The notes under the pieces: model-generated
What the model saw: only the letters and a program-made list of their open reading frames with translations
Database searches by the model: none
Told to the model about the DNA's origin: nothing
Shown here: in pieces, positions 8,721 to 17,700 of the stretch
Layout: the number at the start of each line of letters is the position of its first letter
How positions within the stretch are numbered: position 1 is the stretch's first letter
From: an uncultured Ilyobacter sp.
GTDB lineage: Bacteria > Fusobacteriota > Fusobacteriia > Fusobacteriales > Fusobacteriaceae
DNA: 64,000 nt
NCBI RefSeq assembly: GCF_963668085.1
Contig: NZ_OY764059.1
Coordinates: 1,116,001 to 1,180,000, forward strand
Direction of reading: 5' to 3'
Translations under genes and position numbers: made by a program

Positions 8721-9128
8721 ATGCAGATCTTAACAACAATCAATGCTCTAGATTCCTATAAGATTAAGGGTATAAAGTATGAAGGGTATGAAGAGGATGA
8801 TGACGGGGCTATCCTTAACACCTCTGAAAGTGGTACGGAATACAACATTATAAGGTGGTTTAAACATAAATACACCTTATCCCTTCAATTCCTTACTTAT
8901 ACGGAGATTGAGAGCATTATAAAGCAATTTCAGACAGCTAAAATCAATGAGGATAAAGTCACTATAACAAAATCTAAACTGATAGCAAAAGGTTATATAG
9001 ATTTTAAAACGACAGCCGGGGAACCAATTTTCTCTTTTGAACTCTCAGATTTAAGCCCTTCACAAAAGACAGGTACAACCTATTACAGCCTCTCTATTCC
9101 TCTTATAGAAAGGGTTGATATGATATGA
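8721..9128 (+). CDS. Minor tail protein, unrecognised
   Basis: 135 residues, beta-rich, no motif I can name. It follows the tape measure where distal-tail proteins sit in many siphophages. Its stop overlaps the next start in ATGA, so the two are coupled. The ribosome site is GGGGGTGG. Role inferred from position only. Confidence 0.5.
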   Translation: MQILTTINALDSYKIKGIKYEGYEEDDDGAILNTSESGTEYNIIRWFKHKYTLSLQFLTYTEIESIIKQFQTAKINEDKVTITKSKLIAKGYIDFKTTAGEPIFSFELSDLSPSQKTGTTYYSLSIPLIERVDMI

Positions 9129-10705
9129 AGTATTATCACTATGCTATTAAGATTTTTGACTCTCTTAGGTCCGGTACAGATGATGAAAGCCCTTTATATG
9201 TAGCTACAGGAGAGGGAATCTATATTGACGGGGTAGAGTGTGCAGCAATATGTGACACACCAAGTAATATAACCACGAGTATAACGCCTACAGAAAGTAA
9301 ATGCTCTGTTTCTTCTACTACCGTAAAGATCTATAACAAAGATTATTCATTATCACAATGGTTCTACGAGAGGCAGAACTCAGAGGGATCTATGACCTAC
9401 GGGGAAAAGGTGGAGATCTACGCTGTAGACGCTGACAAGAACACCTATTTGATCTATATGGGAATTATAAGGGAGATCAGTAATGATACTTTAGAAAGTT
9501 ATTATGAAATAGAGGTTTCAGATGTTCAAGAGAGATTAAAGACTTCTATATTTGACCGGGAGTTCTCTAGCTATTCAAATGAAACTCTAGATGATATAAA
9601 CACTTACAGGCTGCCTTATTACTTAGATGATGACGGAGTAACCAGAAAGGGATTCTATGCCCTAGAGCAAGATGAAGGGGAAACAGATGATGACGGGGAG
9701 TCTGTAGACACTAGAGTAATAACTTTTGATGGTCACGTAATAGACTTTATAGAAATGATCTATCAAATAGCCTTTTCTACTGACACCCTAGACGTTCAAG
9801 CCTCTTATCTATCAGACGATTGGCAAGACTTTGTAGATACTGACTCTTTTGATTCTGTAAGAGAATCACTCAGCAGCAGCTCTTATGACTTCTATTTTGA
9901 GTTCAGAGAGGCGGTTGATGATCCTTATGAATATTTACAGGAAAATATATATAAACCTTGTGGGATCTTTCCATATGTAAACTCAGAGGGAAAGCTAGGA
10001 ATAAAGCTACATAAACAGCCGGAATCTGGGGATGAAGTAGCGACCTTTTCAGAGGAAAATATAATTTCTGTAGATGATAAGACTATCACAGATGAAAACG
10101 TAGTAAACCACATTCAATGCAAGTACGGGTGGAAGTTTGAAGATGATGAAGAAAGTACAATAAGTTATTACGGGAATTCTGATTCATATAATAAATTTAG
10201 AATGTTTATACCGACAGATGGACCTCAAGAAATAGAAATAAGGGGTATCAATAACCTATCTGATACAGCGAGGGCTACATTTGCTCAGGGAGTTTCTGAC
10301 GCTCTTTTCTCAAGGTACGCCTTGCCCTTAATAGAAGTGACTATTACAGTACCTTTAGAAGAGGCCACAGATCTAAAAGTTGGAGATTATGTGTATTTTT
10401 CTCACGAAACTGTTGTCGCTTGGGAAGGTGACACACAGGGTACAGCCGGGATTGGATCAGTAGAGGAAGAGGAAGAAGAAGATGAGTATGATGGAATAGC
10501 ACATCTTGACGTAGGTCACGAATGGGGGGCTTTTATAGATGGGAACAATCTAGGGAAAGCAATAGATTCCTTCTTAGTGGTTACTACTACAGATTCAGAA
10601 ATTAATCATAGTTTTTTCAACGATACAACAGATTCAAATATTAGAAGCTGCCTAGATAACCACAATGAAGTTGACAGTTTTCTAGACGATCAAGGGGGTT
10701 GTTAA
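9125..10705 (+). CDS. Probable tail tip / hub protein
   Basis: 526 residues, acidic, with a Glu run VEEEEEEDEYD near residue 455. The early part is beta-rich with IYIDGVECAAICDTP and CSVSSTTVKIYNKDYSLSQW, resembling baseplate-hub style proteins that bind below the tail tube. No enzymatic motif is visible. The start overlaps the previous gene by four bases; the next gene begins on GTG one base after the stop. Confidence 0.5.
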   Translation: MKYYHYAIKIFDSLRSGTDDESPLYVATGEGIYIDGVECAAICDTPSNITTSITPTESKCSVSSTTVKIYNKDYSLSQWFYERQNSEGSMTYGEKVEIYAVDADKNTYLIYMGIIREISNDTLESYYEIEVSDVQERLKTSIFDREFSSYSNETLDDINTYRLPYYLDDDGVTRKGFYALEQDEGETDDDGESVDTRVITFDGHVIDFIEMIYQIAFSTDTLDVQASYLSDDWQDFVDTDSFDSVRESLSSSSYDFYFEFREAVDDPYEYLQENIYKPCGIFPYVNSEGKLGIKLHKQPESGDEVATFSEENIISVDDKTITDENVVNHIQCKYGWKFEDDEESTISYYGNSDSYNKFRMFIPTDGPQEIEIRGINNLSDTARATFAQGVSDALFSRYALPLIEVTITVPLEEATDLKVGDYVYFSHETVVAWEGDTQGTAGIGSVEEEEEEDEYDGIAHLDVGHEWGAFIDGNNLGKAIDSFLVVTTTDSEINHSFFNDTTDSNIRSCLDNHNEVDSFLDDQGGC

Positions 10706-11605
10706 GTGGGTAAAAAGCTTATGGAAATAACAGAGCTTAAAAAGAAGCTCAAAACGGGCCGGGCCTCACTAACTTTACTAGATACGAGCTTTTCACAACT
10801 TACAAGGAAGATCACAAGTAATAACGGGGCAGATTATACGACAGCAGCGGCCGGGGATCCTCTAAGTAAAGAATTAATAGTTTCATTAAATGAGGCCCAG
10901 ATCGCCCTAAAGGAAAGATATGAAACTCTTTTCTCTGATTACAATACTTGGATAGAGGAAAAACAGAGTGATATGAAGGATCTAGACACCTTTGAATATG
11001 AGTTTTCTTCAGTATATGACTATTCAAGTGGATACACAGCAGATTCTACCTCAGCCGATTATTATATGTTAACAAGCATTGTTAATGCTGAGAAAGAGCT
11101 TTATGAGGCTGGGAACTATTGGTTTATGAATAACCTTGAGTCAAATATAGAGGCTATAAAAGAATGGAGTAAAACTCAAAATTATGGAAGTACGACTTCA
11201 AAGGTTATAGGGTATTTTGAGACTGGATGGAACAAATATCCCGGGGCTTGGACAAGTAACTCATATGGCCTAACGATAGTTAATTACCCGGGTTCTTCCG
11301 ATAAAGTTTGGGTACATGTGACCGGAATGGAGAACATCCCGGACGGGACAACGGCAACTATAAAAATATCGGCATCTTATGAGGCCGGCTCACACGATGA
11401 TAGGTATACAGTTTACGAATACGGCTACATGTACATCAAGAGAACCGTTATAGACGGTGACTCTTATTTGACTTGTTGGGCTACAAAAGGCGATCTAGAC
11501 GATCATGGAAGAATTGACAGTTATGTGAGAACCGGAACAAGTGCGACACATTTTGATACAGATACGCCAAGTTTTTCTTGCTTAAATTCTAGAAGGATAT
11601 TATAA
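10706..11605 (+). CDS. Phage tail-tip region protein, unrecognised
   Basis: 299 residues, GTG start directly after the upstream stop. The first 150 residues are helical with many Tyr/Asp/Ser; the rest is beta-rich and Tyr-, Trp- and His-containing (TGWNKYPGAWTSN, AGSHDDRYTVYEYGYMYIK), suggesting a surface or receptor-contact module. No family recognised. Confidence 0.5.
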   Translation: MGKKLMEITELKKKLKTGRASLTLLDTSFSQLTRKITSNNGADYTTAAAGDPLSKELIVSLNEAQIALKERYETLFSDYNTWIEEKQSDMKDLDTFEYEFSSVYDYSSGYTADSTSADYYMLTSIVNAEKELYEAGNYWFMNNLESNIEAIKEWSKTQNYGSTTSKVIGYFETGWNKYPGAWTSNSYGLTIVNYPGSSDKVWVHVTGMENIPDGTTATIKISASYEAGSHDDRYTVYEYGYMYIKRTVIDGDSYLTCWATKGDLDDHGRIDSYVRTGTSATHFDTDTPSFSCLNSRRIL

Positions 11606-11617
11606 AGGAGGGCCTAA

Positions 11618-11947
11618 ATGTTAGAAACTATAAAAGCAATAAAAACTTATATCCAGACTGGGATAAAAAGCACAGCTATGACTATTATTGACACGAGTTT
11701 TGCTGTTTCCGCTTGGAAGATGAACTCTGACGGGGAATTGTTATCAAAAGAGCATTGGAGCTTGGATAATGAGGATCTAGATACAGCCACAACAGATGAT
11801 TTTACCCTAAGACACTCTATAGATATGAGTTACAGTACCGGGCTAACTTCTACAGAGGTTTCTAAGATCTATGTTGAAGTTGACGTTGAAAAGAATCCTA
11901 ATAAACTTATACCGGATTCACTACAGACAGAGCTTGACGCTTTATAA
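11618..11947 (+). CDS. Small phage tail-region protein
   Basis: 109 residues with ribosome site AGGAGGG. An N-terminal helix is followed by beta-rich sequence (TIIDTSFAVSAWKMNSDGE). Ends KLIPDSLQTELDAL, a pattern like fibre-attachment linkers. Lies directly before the fibre gene. Function unknown. Confidence 0.5.
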   Translation: MLETIKAIKTYIQTGIKSTAMTIIDTSFAVSAWKMNSDGELLSKEHWSLDNEDLDTATTDDFTLRHSIDMSYSTGLTSTEVSKIYVEVDVEKNPNKLIPDSLQTELDAL

Positions 11948-11959
11948 GGGGGTGACTAA

Positions 11960-13885
11960 ATGTTTAGAGGTGGAAGTTTAAAAGAAATTATTTTTAATGT
12001 ATATGCAGATCTAAAAAAGACTATAGAGGGAGAAATATCAAATGCAAATGAGGCTACTCAGACCTATGCAGATGAAACTATAAAGCCAGAATTAGACGAT
12101 TATATTGAAAATACAAGTAAAGTAAGCTTAGATAATTATTTGACGGATGAAAAAAAACCAGAGTTAGATACTTATACAACTGCCAAAAAGGGAGAGCTTG
12201 ACACCTACGAGGGAGAGAAGGAAACCGAACTTGACACCTATAGGAGCGTAACAGTTGAACCGGCTATAGATACCTATACAACTGCCAAAAAGGGAGAACT
12301 AGACACCTATAAAGACGAGAAAATTACAGAAATAAATGAATCTGTAGGAACTTTACAAGAATCAGATGTAACAAATGATTATACTGGTTCTAGTGAATCT
12401 TTGGTTCCTTCTCAAAAGGCCCTTTCAGATGGGTTAGGTACTAAGTCAGATACTCACGATCATCCTTATTTATCAGAGGATTGGACACCTAGCGTAGAGG
12501 ATGGGGCTCAAATAATCGAGTATACAAAAGAAAATCAATCAACTGTGAGAATAAAACAACTTCCAATAGGTGATTCTTACGAGTCAAATATAGCCCTTAC
12601 CACCGATAACAGAGTTATCTATTGGGGAAAGTCAGACGACTACGGATCTTTGTATAACCAAACTGTTTATGGAGTAAATGAAGTCCCTATTCTGGATTGC
12701 GATACCTCAGCAGTAAAACAAATTGTTGAGTCAGCTAGAAATAGATATATACTCTTTGAGAATGGGAATCTATGGGGTTGGGGTAGAAACTACTATGGAC
12801 AACTCGGGTTAGGATATACTGGTGGAGTAAGTGTTCCAACACTTTTAGCTACTGATGTTGAAAAATTTGTAGGTCATACTCATGGTTGTTATCATTTAGA
12901 TTCTCCAACTGTTTTCTACAAGAAAACTGATGGCACATGGTGGGGAACGGGACGGAATGAAAAAGGAAGAATTGGTGACGGAACAACATCAAGCTTAACT
13001 ACGTGGACACAAGTAACTATACCAAACGGTCATACATTTATCACAAGACTTTGGAGTTTTGGAACAAGTTATGGATGCACATTCGTAGAAGTTGAGGATG
13101 GGACTATCCATGCTTGTGGATATAACGGAATGGGGCAATTAGGAATTGGAAATGAAGTAAGTAGCAGTACGTGGTCACAAGTGCTTTTCCCGGAAACAGT
13201 AACCATAAAAGATATACAGGGCGGATATGGACATTATGGTGGTTCAGCGTCTGCATGTGGATTTACAATATTTCTCACTACTGATGGGAAAGTATATTCG
13301 TGCGGAGATAATGACTGGGGACAATGCGGACTCGGTGTAAGTACTGGTACAGATACTACCACGCCAACTCTTGTATTAGATGATGGAGTTGATTCTATTC
13401 AAGTATTTGGAGGGGGAGCAGGGTCGGTATATTGTTTATATGAGTCCAAAGACAAATTGAAAGTTTGGGGTTACAACAGTCAAGGACAACTAGGTGTTGG
13501 TAATACGACCAATCAAACTTCTCCAGTGGAAATAACGATAAATTATGACAAAATTTTTACAAACACAAGTGGCCACACTTATTCATTCGTTTCACAAGCC
13601 TTTTTGTTATACAACGATGAAGTTTGGGCGACAGGTGATAACGGGAATGGTGTTCTAGGGTTGGCAGACACAACAGATAGAAGTTCATTTACCAAATCCT
13701 ATATACAAGGGTCAAATTTGAAAGATTTAACAATTAAAGGATATAATGACGCTGGTCATTTTACACTAATTCTTTACGAGAACGGAAAAATGTTTGGCAC
13801 TGGCTACGGTGGAAGAAATAATATAAATGGAATCTTTAGAACTGACACGCAATCTATAAATCCTATTCCTAGAAGAATGTTTTAA
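11960..13885 (+). CDS. Tail fibre with RCC1-like beta-propeller tip
   Basis: 641 residues in three parts. Residues 1-150 form a repetitive fibre stalk with two copies of DTYTTAKKGELDTY and further LDTY units. A short DTHDHPYLSEDW joint follows, typical of fibre proteins. Residues about 210-641 hold repeated W/x-G-x(4-6)-GQLG-type units: LWGWGRNYYGQLGLG, WWGTGRNEKGRIGDG, IHACGYNGMGQLGIG, VYSCGDNDWGQCGLG, LKVWGYNSQGQLGVG, VWATGDNGNGVLGLA. These are RCC1 repeats and predict a roughly seven-bladed propeller, most likely the receptor-binding tip. The next gene looks like a fibre assembly protein. Confidence 0.8.
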   Translation: MFRGGSLKEIIFNVYADLKKTIEGEISNANEATQTYADETIKPELDDYIENTSKVSLDNYLTDEKKPELDTYTTAKKGELDTYEGEKETELDTYRSVTVEPAIDTYTTAKKGELDTYKDEKITEINESVGTLQESDVTNDYTGSSESLVPSQKALSDGLGTKSDTHDHPYLSEDWTPSVEDGAQIIEYTKENQSTVRIKQLPIGDSYESNIALTTDNRVIYWGKSDDYGSLYNQTVYGVNEVPILDCDTSAVKQIVESARNRYILFENGNLWGWGRNYYGQLGLGYTGGVSVPTLLATDVEKFVGHTHGCYHLDSPTVFYKKTDGTWWGTGRNEKGRIGDGTTSSLTTWTQVTIPNGHTFITRLWSFGTSYGCTFVEVEDGTIHACGYNGMGQLGIGNEVSSSTWSQVLFPETVTIKDIQGGYGHYGGSASACGFTIFLTTDGKVYSCGDNDWGQCGLGVSTGTDTTTPTLVLDDGVDSIQVFGGGAGSVYCLYESKDKLKVWGYNSQGQLGVGNTTNQTSPVEITINYDKIFTNTSGHTYSFVSQAFLLYNDEVWATGDNGNGVLGLADTTDRSSFTKSYIQGSNLKDLTIKGYNDAGHFTLILYENGKMFGTGYGGRNNINGIFRTDTQSINPIPRRMF

Positions 13886-13900
13886 GAAAAGGAGGTTAAA

Positions 13901-14572
13901 ATGCTTTTTATATTAGATAAAGAAACAAAAGAAATAGTCAAAAGAATACATCCGTTAAGTGGATCCTACGAGGAAATTATAAATGACCTTAATTCTGAAC
14001 TTTATGCTTATTATGAATCAGATGAAGCTTTTAAAAGCCCGATTATTTCAGATGAAGTAGAAGTAATAGACGAGGCCGGGGAAAAGCCCTCTGAATATTA
14101 CGTCTGGGATGAAGCCAATTCCGTATGGATGATCCCAGATGAAATATTAAACCCTCTAAAAGAAAAACTAAATGAAGAAGTCACAACCTATAGGAATTAT
14201 CTGAGGGAAACATCTACAATTGATTATAAGGGAAACTTACAAAGATACCGAAAATCAGATCTTTCAGACATAGACTATTATCAAAACCGACTTGAAAAGG
14301 CCCAGATTAATGCACAAAAATCGGAAAATAAAATGGCTATAAAAGAGAAAAGAGCACCGGTGGAAATCACTCTGACAATGAGTTGGTACTTCTTCGGAGG
14401 TACAACCGCCAAATTAAGCGTCTCTGATTTTGATGATCTCATGGCGCTGACAGATGATCCTATAGAGAGATTGTACGGGAAAGAGATTACCTTAAAGGCT
14501 TTTATAAATGGATTAAATACAGTTGAAGAGTTAGAAAAATTTGACGTAGTTACTATGTGGAGCAAGTTATAG
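13901..14572 (+). CDS. Probable tail fibre assembly protein
   Basis: 223 residues with strong ribosome site AAAGGAGG. The centre has YYVWDEANSVWMIPDEILNPLKEKLNEEV, similar to the C-terminal part of fibre-assembly chaperones; a coiled segment and an acidic helix follow. Its place right after the fibre gene fits. Family identity is only moderate. Confidence 0.5.
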   Translation: MLFILDKETKEIVKRIHPLSGSYEEIINDLNSELYAYYESDEAFKSPIISDEVEVIDEAGEKPSEYYVWDEANSVWMIPDEILNPLKEKLNEEVTTYRNYLRETSTIDYKGNLQRYRKSDLSDIDYYQNRLEKAQINAQKSENKMAIKEKRAPVEITLTMSWYFFGGTTAKLSVSDFDDLMALTDDPIERLYGKEITLKAFINGLNTVEELEKFDVVTMWSKL

Positions 14573-14666
14573 AAGAAAATTAAATTGTATAGAGAAACGA
14601 CCTGGAACAGAGCAAAAATAATTAAATGTATTGCCAAATCATATTAATAATAAAGGAGGGAACTAT

Positions 14667-15107
14667 TTGAAAATGAATCAAGCGGGATATGACTTATTGA
14701 AAAACTCAGAAGGCCTAAAATTAGAAGCTTACTTATGCCCAGCTGGAAAATGGACTATAGGATACGGTTCAACCTTATATGAAGATGGTTCAAAAGTAAA
14801 AGAAGGAGATTCTATAACAAAAGAAAGAGCCGAGAATTTAATGATTAATCTATTGTCCAAGTACGAAAAAGATGTAAAAAAACTAATTAAAGTTCAACTA
14901 GATGATAATCAATTTTCAGCTCTAGTTGATTTTACATATAATGTAGGAACTGGAAATTTTCGTAACTCCACACTTCTGAGAAAAATAAACTCTGGAGAAA
15001 TGGTGGGAGCATCTAAAGAGTTTGAGCGTTGGGTATATTCAAATAAGGTAAAGCTTCCAGGACTTATAAAAAGAAGGAAGGAAGAGAAAGCTTTATTTCT
15101 AAAGTAA
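14667..15107 (+). CDS. Phage endolysin, T4-type lysozyme (GH24)
   Basis: About 147 residues from a TTG at 14667, which has GGAGGG (14655-14660) at proper spacing; ATG at 14673 is the alternative and the upstream ATG at 14631 lacks a site. The catalytic region reads SEGLKLEAYLCPAGKWTIGY: Glu, eight residues, Cys, five residues, Thr, the E-C-T variant of the E-D-T triad known in T4-type lysozymes. It would cleave peptidoglycan for lysis. No signal peptide, so export depends on a holin, with two candidates next. Confidence 0.88.
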   Translation: MKMNQAGYDLLKNSEGLKLEAYLCPAGKWTIGYGSTLYEDGSKVKEGDSITKERAENLMINLLSKYEKDVKKLIKVQLDDNQFSALVDFTYNVGTGNFRNSTLLRKINSGEMVGASKEFERWVYSNKVKLPGLIKRRKEEKALFLK

Positions 15108-15138
15108 ACAACTATGAATAGTACTTAAGGAGGAGATA

Positions 15139-15402
15139 ATGTTTGGATTGATCCAAGGCATGTTTGAGAACCCGCTTTATGGCATCTTAACCTTGGTTTT
15201 CTGTACAATTCTATATCTTTGGAAAGAACAGAATAGAATAAAAGGAGAGTTAGAAAAAGTAGAAAAAAGTCTCGACAATAAAAAATTAGACAAAGAAGAT
15301 CATGAGAGTTATATACAATTACATAAAGAATTGCACTCAGAAACCCATAGACAAACTAATATTGTTTTAAATTTATTGGAAAAATTATCTGGTAGGAGGT
15401 AA
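15139..15402 (+). CDS. Small membrane-anchored coiled-coil lysis protein
   Basis: 87 residues: one transmembrane helix (about residues 10-28) followed by a charged coiled coil to the end. Lies between endolysin and a second membrane protein, so it is probably a holin, antiholin or spanin-like part of the lysis cassette. Ribosome site AAGGAGGAG. Confidence 0.6.
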   Translation: MFGLIQGMFENPLYGILTLVFCTILYLWKEQNRIKGELEKVEKSLDNKKLDKEDHESYIQLHKELHSETHRQTNIVLNLLEKLSGRR

Positions 15403-15404
15403 GA

Positions 15405-15695
15405 ATGGAAAAAATATTTGAATTTTTAGGAAAATATGGAGCTTTAATATCTCCAATTATAGCTATTGCGGTTGGGGTCTTAATACCAAAGGAAAAGGTA
15501 TTTAAATTTGTAAAAAAAAATACCGATAAAATTCCAGACTCTGCAAAACTTAAAATGGCTGAGTATCTTGATGTAATTGAACAGGCTTTAATAAATGACA
15601 CTTACAATGGAGACCATTCTATTGTAAGTAATTTACAAGTTTCAGAAACTATAAATAAGGCAAAAATTGATTTGGGTTTGGGGGAATTTCAATAA
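15405..15695 (+). CDS. Small membrane protein, holin-like
   Basis: 96 residues with one hydrophobic helix (about residues 9-29) and a soluble helical tail. Begins two bases after the preceding stop. The tail ends on two overlapping slippery-type heptamers (TTTGGGT at 15671 and TTTGGGG at 15677), and the -1 frame stays open to 15814, so a C-terminally extended form is conceivable but unproven. Likely lysis function from context. Confidence 0.55.
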   Translation: MEKIFEFLGKYGALISPIIAIAVGVLIPKEKVFKFVKKNTDKIPDSAKLKMAEYLDVIEQALINDTYNGDHSIVSNLQVSETINKAKIDLGLGEFQ

Positions 15696-15816
15696 AAAAG
15701 CGAGGTCTTGAATTAAATTTTACCCCCCTTCAATATAAAAAAAATCTAATTACACTTAGGATAAGTCTTAGTGGAGATTCTATTCAAGGAATAATTAAAG
15801 ATATTTTTAAATGAAA

Positions 15817-15845
15817 AAATCCGGGATAATCCCCGGATTTTCTTA
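15817..15845. terminator. Bidirectional terminator, prophage/tldD
   Basis: AAATCCGGG (817-825) pairs perfectly with CCCGGATTT (832-840), A-rich on the left and T-rich on the right. It lies between the convergent lysis genes and tldD and can stop both. It is near the probable right limit of the prophage. Confidence 0.75.
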
Positions 15846-15855
15846 ATTACTGCAA

Positions 15856-17241
15856 TTATTTGTCTGATCTACCTCCGACTGTACACCACGTTCGTATCGC
15901 AGGTTGTCCTACGTTGGCAGGAATGCTTCCTGAGACTGATCCGCACATTCCTTGTCCGTGAGCCAAGTTGTCTCCTACCATATCTATCTTATTTAGAACT
16001 TCAGGCCCGTTTCCAATTAGGGTAGCTCCCCTCACTGGCTCAGTTATTTTACCATTCTCAATCAAGTATCCTTCCATTACTGAAAAATTGAAGTCTCCTG
16101 TGGCTGGATTAACTGATCCTCCACCCATTCTCCTTGCATAGATTCCATTTTCTGTATTTGAAATCATCTCATCTAATTTTGATTTTCCTGCCAAAATGAA
16201 AGTATTGGTCATCCTTGACGTAGGGGCGAACTTATAAGATTCTCTTCTGGCGCTTCCTGTACTTTCCATTTTCATTCTTCTACCATTCAACTTATCAATC
16301 ATATACCCTTTTAAAATGCCATTCTCTATGAGAAGATTTCTTTTGGTTGGGGTTCCTTCATCATCTATATTAGCTGATCCCCATTCATTTTCTAGGGTCC
16401 CGTCATCTACAGCGCTAACTAGATCAGATGCCACCTTTTTTCCAAGCTTACCAGCAAAGACAGAATTCCCTTTTGCCACACTAGTTGCTTCAAGACCATG
16501 TCCACAGGCCTCATGGAAAATTACACCTCCAAATTCATTGTCAATTATTACTGGAAACTTTCCGCTGGGACAGTATTTTGCATTTAGCATAGTCTTTGCA
16601 ATCCTAGAAGCCTCTATACCGCACTCCTCTATATTTATATCCTCAAAAAACTCAAACCCCTTTAGGGCTCCTGGCCTGTATGATCCAGTTTGCATGTCAT
16701 TGTCCTTTGAGGCCACACTTTCTATACCAACTCTAGATCTTGTCCTAGTGTCCTCAGCCCACAAGCCTTCTGAATTTGCAATCATGATATTCTGAACAGA
16801 ATCAGAATAACTTATCCTCACTTGAGATATAGAATCATCATATGAAGAAGCAGCCCTATGAGCCCTTTTCATAATCTCTACCTTTTGGTTTTTTCCTACT
16901 TTATCAGGAGGAAGTATAATTTTATGTCGGTTTTCTATCTCCTTTTTTATAAGATTTATGGTAATATCACCTTTGGTACCTGTGATAGCTTCTGCGGCTC
17001 TTTTCGAAGTCTCTATGAGGGATTCTCTCGTTACGTCATTTGTATAGGCATATACAGAAAACAGACCCTTGAATATCCTTATTCCAACTCCGAAATCTTT
17101 CCCTGAAAGTGATTTTTCAACGCTGCCGTCAATCATATACAATCCAGTATTAAATTTTTCTTCAATAAATACCTCGGCAAAATCCCCACCAGTAGATAAA
17201 GCCTGGTTCAAAATATCCTCTATCAAAATTTTATTTAACAT
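15856..17241 (-). CDS. tldD: TldD family metalloprotease
   Basis: 461 residues from ATG at 17241, preceded by GGAGG at ideal spacing; a longer reading from 17259 has no site. HEACGHGLEA carries the HExxxH zinc motif of TldD, and the C-terminal MEGYLIENGKITEPVRGATLIGNGPEVL is characteristic. TldD with PmbA/TldE processes antitoxins and modified peptides in characterised bacteria. No pmbA partner is in the window. It is the first clearly chromosomal gene right of the prophage. Confidence 0.93.
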   Translation of the reverse strand: MLNKILIEDILNQALSTGGDFAEVFIEEKFNTGLYMIDGSVEKSLSGKDFGVGIRIFKGLFSVYAYTNDVTRESLIETSKRAAEAITGTKGDITINLIKKEIENRHKIILPPDKVGKNQKVEIMKRAHRAASSYDDSISQVRISYSDSVQNIMIANSEGLWAEDTRTRSRVGIESVASKDNDMQTGSYRPGALKGFEFFEDINIEECGIEASRIAKTMLNAKYCPSGKFPVIIDNEFGGVIFHEACGHGLEATSVAKGNSVFAGKLGKKVASDLVSAVDDGTLENEWGSANIDDEGTPTKRNLLIENGILKGYMIDKLNGRRMKMESTGSARRESYKFAPTSRMTNTFILAGKSKLDEMISNTENGIYARRMGGGSVNPATGDFNFSVMEGYLIENGKITEPVRGATLIGNGPEVLNKIDMVGDNLAHGQGMCGSVSGSIPANVGQPAIRTWCTVGGRSDK

Positions 17242-17441
17242 TATAAACCTCCATTGCACGAATTTGTCTATAAGAAAATACTACCAAAATTACCATTAAA
17301 ATACCATGATAAAAACCATTAAATATAAATAAATTTTAAAATAAAAGTAGTATTTATTACGGTTACTCCTTCTAGATACCGACATAAATGTGTTTCTTTA
17401 GATATAATTACTCTAATTTTTTAGAAAAAAACAAAAAAATG

Positions 17442-17470
17442 TTGACAAATGCCCGTAAACAAGATATATT
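17442..17470 (+). promoter_or_regulatory. Strong sigma-70 promoter for glnB-amtB-glnK
   Basis: TTGACA (17442-17447), 17-bp spacer, TATATT (17465-17470). Transcription would start near 17477, giving a leader of about 220 bases before the first PII gene. Confidence 0.75.
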
Positions 17471-17476
17471 ATATCA

Positions 17477-17640
17477 ATAGAGAATAACAAAAGAATACAT
17501 CAAGTAAATGACATTCTTCGTCAGTCGGAATAGAGTAACCCTCATTCCATCCTGAGAAGACCAGCGGTCGGCTTACTTTCATTAAAATGGAAATATATAG
17601 TTTTCTGTTTAAATAAGTGGAAGTAGTGCGGACTTTTTTT
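17477..17640 (+). promoter_or_regulatory. Structured leader of the nitrogen operon
   Basis: A long interrupted hairpin can form: TCTTC (17515-17519) with GAAGA (17556-17560), TCAG with CTGA, GGAAT with ATTCC, GAG with CTC around loop TAACC. Outer AAGTAA (17502-17507) can pair with TTACTT (17573-17578). A competing hairpin GACC-AGC-GGTC overlaps the GAAGA strand (17559-17569). A weak GGAAGT..ACTTTT stem plus T run (to about 17640) could terminate. This layout suggests a switch, but I cannot assign a known riboswitch or antiterminator class. Confidence 0.5.
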
Positions 17641-17700
17641 ATTTTTGCTGTTAATACAAATCACAATAAATAGTTTTATTAAAAGGGAGGCTTGTTACTT

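Noticed and set aside
12140-12330. Fibre stalk repeats as a CRISPR-like or transposon repeat
   Set aside because: They are in frame, encode DTYTTAKKGELDTY units and have no spacer structure.
17477-17640. Glutamine, TPP or ANTAR-type regulatory element in the glnB leader
   Set aside because: CTGAGA and AxxGxx-like loops occur, but the rest of each consensus is missing, so no class is assigned.
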